From contig NZ_CP095053.1 in the NCBI RefSeq assembly GCF_022921095.1, positions 4,196,501 to 4,260,500 on the forward strand: a stretch of DNA of 64,000 nt. The letters are read 5' to 3'. The position numbers were made by a program, and so were the translations under genes. Source of the DNA: Hymenobacter aerilatus. GTDB taxonomy: Bacteria; Bacteroidota; Bacteroidia; Cytophagales; Hymenobacteraceae. The first letter of the stretch is position 1; every line of letters starts with the position of its first letter. The notes beneath the pieces are model-generated. The model saw nothing but the letters and a program-made list of their open reading frames with translations. It ran no database searches and was not told the origin of the DNA. Positions 60,529 to 64,000 of the stretch are shown here, piece after piece.

Positions 60529-62313
60529 GTGAGTGCCCTCTCCGCTACCAATAAGTATTTGTTTCGCTACAAATGGCATTTCCTCGGCGGCGTGCTGTTT
60601 GTGGCCTTGAGTACGCTGTTGGCCATTTTCCCGGCCCAAATTGTACGCTACGCCTTCGACCTCGTGAGCGAGGGCATCGACCTCTACCATCTCTACGCTG
60701 GCACCGAGGCCCAAAGCAGCGTGTATAAGCTGTTTGGGCGCAACGTGCTGCTCTACGGTGTGTTGATTATTCTGCTGGCCGTACTGCGCGGCATCTTTCT
60801 ATTCTACACCCGTCAGACGCTCATCGTGATGTCGCGCTTGATTGAGAACGACCAGAAAAACGAAATCTTTCAGCACTACCAGTCCCTACCCCTCTCGTTC
60901 TACCGTCGCCACAGCACCGGCGACCTGATGTCGCGCATTTCGGAAGATGTGGGCCGCGTGCGCATGTACATCGGGCCGGCCATCATGTACTTCTTGCAGT
61001 TGGTTATCCTATTCGTGCTCATCGTGCCGCTCATGTTGATGGTGAACGTAAAGTTGACCGTCTACACGCTCCTACCCCTACCCATCCTCAGCGTCAGCAT
61101 CTTCTACATCAACAACATCATCCAACGCAAATCCGACGAAATCCAACGCTCCCTAGCTGGCATGACTACCTTCGTGCAGGAGGCATTTTCGGGGATTCGG
61201 GTCTTGAAGTCGTTTGTGCGCGAGGAGGATTCACACCAACAGTTTACGGTAGCCAGCGAGAATTATAAGGAGAAGTCACTGAGCCTGAACTTCGTGAACT
61301 CGCTGTTTTTCCCACTGATTCTGTTTCTAGTGGGTCTTAGCACCATCATCACTGTGTGGGTAGGCGGCCAGGAAGTAATTCGTGGCACCATCACCACGGG
61401 TAGCATCGCGGAGTTCCTGATTTACGTGAACCTACTTACCTGGCCTGTTACGGCCCTGGGCTGGACGTCGTCGTTGGTACAACGTGCGGAGGCTTCGCAG
61501 GCCCGCATCAACGAGTTTCTGCACCAGAAAACGGACATTGTTTCGCACCGCAACGTGGAGCGCGCTATCCAGGGTGACATTGTGTTCGACCACGTATCGT
61601 TTACTTACCCTGATACCGGCATTCAAGCCCTCCGCGATGTGTCGTTCCGCATTCGGCCGGGGCAGACGCTGGCAGTTATTGGCAACACGGGCTCGGGCAA
61701 AAGCACAATAGCGGCCCTACTCTGCCGCCTCTACGACGTGACGCAAGGCACCATTACGGTAGACGCAACTGATGTGCGCGACTATGCTCTCACCTCCCTA
61801 CGCAGCCAGATTGGTTATGTGCCGCAGGACGTCTTCCTGTTCTCCGACACCATCCGCAACAACATCAACTTTGGCCTCGACAACCCCAGCGAGGAGCGCA
61901 TGAAGCAAGCCGCCCAGGATGCCAATGTGTACGATAACATCGTGCAGTTTCCCGAAGGGTTCGATACCAAGCTAGGCGAACGAGGCATTACGCTTTCGGG
62001 CGGGCAAAAGCAGCGCGTGAGCATTGCGAGGGCACTGGTGAAGGAACCGCGTATCCTGATCCTGGACGATTCGCTTTCGGCTGTAGACACCAACACCGAA
62101 AACGCCATTCTCAACAGCCTCCAACGGGTGATGGAAAACCGCACCAGCCTGATTATTTCTCACCGCGTCAGCTCTGTGAAATTAGCCGACGAAATTCTGG
62201 TGCTCGACGACGGGCAGATTGTGCAGCACGGCACCCACGAAGCTCTTATGGCCGACACTGATGGCCTTTACCGCGCCTTGTACGAGCGTCAACTGCAAAG
62301 TGAGGAAGCGTAA
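60529..62313 (+). CDS. MsbA-like ABC exporter (fused permease-ATPase)
   Basis: The 594-residue half-transporter has six membrane segments (~18-320) and an ATPase domain with Walker A GNTGSGKST (~385-393), Q-loop YVPQDVFLF, signature LSGGQKQR (~490) and Walker B ILILDDSLSA (~507). It is similar to lipid/multidrug exporters (MsbA, BmrA type). The start is GTG 60529. It may flip lipid A or export drugs; no partner is nearby. Its stop overlaps the start of the hairpin 62312-62383. Confidence 0.93.
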   Translation: MSALSATNKYLFRYKWHFLGGVLFVALSTLLAIFPAQIVRYAFDLVSEGIDLYHLYAGTEAQSSVYKLFGRNVLLYGVLIILLAVLRGIFLFYTRQTLIVMSRLIENDQKNEIFQHYQSLPLSFYRRHSTGDLMSRISEDVGRVRMYIGPAIMYFLQLVILFVLIVPLMLMVNVKLTVYTLLPLPILSVSIFYINNIIQRKSDEIQRSLAGMTTFVQEAFSGIRVLKSFVREEDSHQQFTVASENYKEKSLSLNFVNSLFFPLILFLVGLSTIITVWVGGQEVIRGTITTGSIAEFLIYVNLLTWPVTALGWTSSLVQRAEASQARINEFLHQKTDIVSHRNVERAIQGDIVFDHVSFTYPDTGIQALRDVSFRIRPGQTLAVIGNTGSGKSTIAALLCRLYDVTQGTITVDATDVRDYALTSLRSQIGYVPQDVFLFSDTIRNNINFGLDNPSEERMKQAAQDANVYDNIVQFPEGFDTKLGERGITLSGGQKQRVSIARALVKEPRILILDDSLSAVDTNTENAILNSLQRVMENRTSLIISHRVSSVKLADEILVLDDGQIVQHGTHEALMADTDGLYRALYERQLQSEEA

Positions 62314-62383
62314 AAACAGTGAAGAGGTGAGTTAAAAAGCATGGAACATTCCACGCTTTTTAACTCACCTCTTCACTGTTTTT
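62312..62383. terminator. long hairpin between the ABC exporter and the mini T9SS-CTD gene
   Basis: Arms 62312-62346 and 62349-62383 (35 bases, one mismatch) enclose 2 bases. The arms contain CAGTGAAGAGGTGAGTT, of the GTGAAG-word group. It lies between convergent genes and overlaps the exporter stop codon. Confidence 0.88.
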
Positions 62384-62385
62384 CT

Positions 62386-62793
62386 TTACTGGCCCAGGTG
62401 CACGCGGCGGACACCACTTCGCTCACCGCTGGTGCAGCGCACAATGTAAAAACCAGAGGGTAGGCGGCTCACATCAATGTTAGCAGCCTTGTCGCCCGAA
62501 ATCATATCCTTAGTCAGCACAGGACGGCCTTCATCATCGTTGACTTCTACCCGCACCGGACCAGGTATGTCGGTGCGCACAGTCAAACGCTTGCTGACGG
62601 GATTTACCTCTGCCTTCACCTTGACGGCGTCGGACGAGCTAGCAGGAGTAGTCAATTTGTCTGTTACCAAGGCAATCGTTTCGGTCGCAGGCTTTGCTGT
62701 AACTGCTACCTGACCACTAGCAGTTTGTGCATTAGCAGCAGTAGCTAAGGCTATGCATAGCACACCTGCTAGCATCGATATAACTATTTTCAT
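62386..62793 (-). CDS. small secreted protein made mostly of a T9SS-type C-terminal domain
   Basis: The 135-residue protein has a signal peptide (cleavage after ANAQ, ~23), a short Ala/Thr-rich linker, and from ~62 a domain matching the type A Por secretion tail: NPVSKRLTVRT, VEVNDDEGRPVLTKD, IDVSRLPSGFYIVRC, GVRRVHLGQ. Such domains normally close large secreted enzymes; here almost nothing precedes it. It may be a remnant, an adhesive peptide or a decoy. The gene has its own start and no passenger upstream. Confidence 0.75.
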   Translation of the reverse strand: MKIVISMLAGVLCIALATAANAQTASGQVAVTAKPATETIALVTDKLTTPASSSDAVKVKAEVNPVSKRLTVRTDIPGPVRVEVNDDEGRPVLTKDMISGDKAANIDVSRLPSGFYIVRCTSGERSGVRRVHLGQ

Positions 62794-63000
62794 ATCATTT
62801 TTACATTTACTATGTTCAAAAGATGTATTAACAGCAAAAATACGAATTGCATTTATTGGTGATGCAACATCTGTTAGGTTGCCTTAAATAGAAGCAAAAC
62901 AACTGCCAAGAATAAGCTTATAGTGAACTATCTCTCCTATGCATGTCCACAGCCAATATGTCCTCCTGTACAGAAATAAATATTTATTTTCTTCTACCTA

Positions 63001-63032
63001 TTGTGGATATATCAAATCTTCTCTTACCTTTG
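63001..63032 (+). promoter_or_regulatory. candidate tRNA-Pro promoter
   Basis: TTG at 63001-63003, a 21-bp spacer and TACCTTTG at 63025-63032 match the Bacteroidota promoter exactly at the -7 box. It lies 14 bp before tRNA-Pro(GGG). Confidence 0.75.
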
Positions 63033-63046
63033 CAGCTCAATTCTAT

Positions 63047-63120
63047 CGGGGTGTAGCGTAGCCTGGTATCGCGCCAGCATGGGGTGCTGGAGGTCGTAGG
63101 TTCGAATCCTGCCACTCCGA
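63047..63120 (+). tRNA. tRNA-Pro (anticodon GGG)
   Basis: The acceptor stem CGGGGTG pairs with CACTCCG (one G-U). The anticodon stem CCAGC/GCTGG has loop ATGGGGT (anticodon GGG). The T arm is GTAGG-TTCGAAT-CCTGC. The discriminator is A and CCA is not encoded. Confidence 0.96.
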
Positions 63121-63139
63121 CAGAAGAGCTTCCGGCTCG

Positions 63140-63172
63140 AAAAGCCGCCGAACTTTGGTTCGGCGGCTTTTT
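63140..63172 (+). terminator. terminator after tRNA-Pro(GGG)
   Basis: A 14-bp stem AAAAGCCGCCGAAC (63140-63153) with its complement (63158-63171) around TTTG is followed by T residues. Confidence 0.93.
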
Positions 63173-63229
63173 TCGGCCGATAGCGAAAATTTTCCTGATC
63201 CGCTGTGTGCGCAGGCTGCACCAGCAACT

Positions 63230-63303
63230 CGGGGTGTAGCGCAGCCCGGTAGCGCGCGTCGTTCGGGACGACGAGGCCGTAGGTTCGAATCCTGCCACCC
63301 CGA
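63230..63303 (+). tRNA. tRNA-Pro (anticodon CGG)
   Basis: The acceptor stem CGGGGTG pairs with CACCCCG. The anticodon stem CGTCG/CGACG has loop TTCGGGA (anticodon CGG), and the T arm is the same as in the upstream tRNA. CCA is not encoded. A terminator separates the two, so this gene may have its own promoter, though no clear TAnnTTTG box is seen. Confidence 0.96.
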
Positions 63304-63325
63304 CTTTTCTTTGATTCAGGCTATA

Positions 63326-63366
63326 AAAAACGGCCCGCTGAGCTTTGTGCTTAGCGGGCCGTTTTT
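63326..63366. terminator. terminator after tRNA-Pro(CGG)
   Basis: AAAAACGGCCCGCT pairs with AGCGGGCCGTTTTT around a short loop. It also ends the convergent GyrI-like gene. Confidence 0.9.
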
Positions 63367-63395
63367 GTTGAAAAGGTTAATCCTGCCCGTAGTGA

Positions 63396-63920
63396 TTATT
63401 TCACCACCGCTAGCACCTCTGCCGGTGCGTCAGTAGGAAACTGCTCTAGGTAGGTTTTGGCAGAAGTTAATTTCTGCTTCTGCATGAAGTTTTTCACGCC
63501 CGAGTAGAGCTTATCCGGCGCTACCATATAGCTGGCCTCTATACGCGCTTGCACCACGCGCTGGCCAGCCGGGAATGTGCGGTAGCGGTAGTCAGCGGGT
63601 AGCTTCTGAGAAACTGTATCGGCAACCACTAGGCCTATAAAAGCCCGCACGGTGTCGTCGGAGGCTTCTGGGTCGCTGTAGTAGATGTTGCCTAGCGAGC
63701 CACGCAGCTGGCCGTTGTCGAGCACCTGCTGGGCTTGCCGAAACAGCGGGCCGAACTCGGCGCTGCTGGCTTTACCCTCGAAATAGCGACCCGCTAGGTA
63801 GATGGGCTGCGTAGTAGTCGTGAGTTGTACATATGGATTGCGGAAACCGCCTAAATAGGCATACCACACGGCCACGCTTAGCGATACAAGTAACAATCCT
63901 AAGAAAAGCCAACGAGTCAT
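63396..63920 (-). CDS. membrane-anchored GyrI-like domain protein
   Basis: The 174-residue protein has an N-terminal membrane anchor (~5-22) and a soluble part resembling GyrI/effector-binding folds (LAGRYFEGKASSAEFGPLFR; RAFIGLVVADT; RTFPAGQRVVQARIEASYMV). Such domains bind small molecules. The assignment is tentative. The ATG is at 63920; upstream DNA shows GTGAAGTGGTGAAATT, which resembles one arm of the GTGAA-word repeats, cut by the window end. Confidence 0.6.
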   Translation of the reverse strand: MTRWLFLGLLLVSLSVAVWYAYLGGFRNPYVQLTTTTQPIYLAGRYFEGKASSAEFGPLFRQAQQVLDNGQLRGSLGNIYYSDPEASDDTVRAFIGLVVADTVSQKLPADYRYRTFPAGQRVVQARIEASYMVAPDKLYSGVKNFMQKQKLTSAKTYLEQFPTDAPAEVLAVVK

Positions 63921-64000
63921 AGATAGTGGATTTGTGAAGTGGTGAAATTATGAAAGCTTAGGAGAGAAGCGACGTGCGATGAATCGATACGCAATTCACA

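Noticed and set aside
62984..63436. Open frames on both strands across the tRNA-Pro genes (with AGFEPTTSS- and GVAQPGSARR-like translations)
   Set aside because: These are well-known false proteins from translating tRNA sequence; the tRNA cloverleafs are complete and explain the DNA.
1..64000. CRISPR array or prophage
   Set aside because: No regularly spaced direct repeats and no phage structural, integrase or terminase genes were seen.

Overview
The window reads as chromosomal DNA of a Bacteroidota bacterium, most likely Cytophagales/Hymenobacteraceae (Hymenobacter-like). Reasons: candidate promoters of the Bacteroidota type (TAnnTTTG boxes before tRNA-Val, tRNA-Pro, hemA and others), a NusB with a long internal insertion, a stand-alone type IX secretion-like C-terminal domain, a DUF1573-yajC-ybbR-coaE block, a PorE-like OmpA protein, a NAD-type isocitrate dehydrogenase, many alternative TTG/GTG starts, and interspersed palindromes with a TCATCCTGAGC core. 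The genus is an inference.

Layout. 1-9 kb: end of an unknown gene, an OMPP1/FadL-like porin with a Gly/Tyr-rich lipoprotein upstream, proS, an nfeD-floA membrane-microdomain pair, and a PorE-like OmpA protein. 9-12.7 kb: a lipoprotein divergent from an isopenicillin-N-synthase-like dioxygenase, a chromate transporter, and a small coiled-coil gene with a probable in-frame amber codon. 12.7-19 kb: a leftward nucleotide-sugar cluster (wbpD-like, tviB-like, galE, rmlB, wbpP-like, rmlA) that makes amino-sugar uronic acid and dTDP-6-deoxy-sugar precursors of a surface polysaccharide. 19-28 kb: prmC divergent from ribD, a free methionine sulfoxide reductase, a RibD-C reductase, then a leftward CPBP protease-cdsA-glutamate dehydrogenase-psd group with phospholipid genes. 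28-38 kb: dusB, a drug/metabolite exporter, then a 1615-residue SF1 helicase-nuclease (DUF4011/DUF3320 type, defence-like) followed 27 bp later on the same strand by a REP-associated tyrosine transposase-like HUH protein, and an APC permease. 38-48 kb: a Cys-rich/carboxypeptidase-regulatory fusion, a CrtC/AttH-like lipoprotein, an orphan histidine kinase, hemA, an ArsR-type regulator, MscS, a TerB-like protein and an AsmA-like protein. 48-54.5 kb: tRNA-Val, three polytopic GT-C-like glycosyltransferases (two in tandem) and a GNAT protein. 54.6-60.1 kb: leftward nusB-ytxH-icd-DUF1573-yajC-ybbR-coaE. 60.5-64 kb: an MsbA-like ABC exporter, a mini T9SS-CTD-like protein, two tRNA-Pro genes and a GyrI-like membrane protein.

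Two things stand out. First, the helicase-nuclease plus HUH-protein pair is a candidate defence or mobile-element unit not explained by its housekeeping neighbours. Second, the intergenic spaces are full of long, often perfect inverted repeats. One group carries the TCATCCTGAGC core. A second group is built from GTGAAG/GTGAAT words; in one case the repeat arm encodes the last codons of coaE. The 191-residue HUH protein is the only visible enzyme that could have spread such palindromes.
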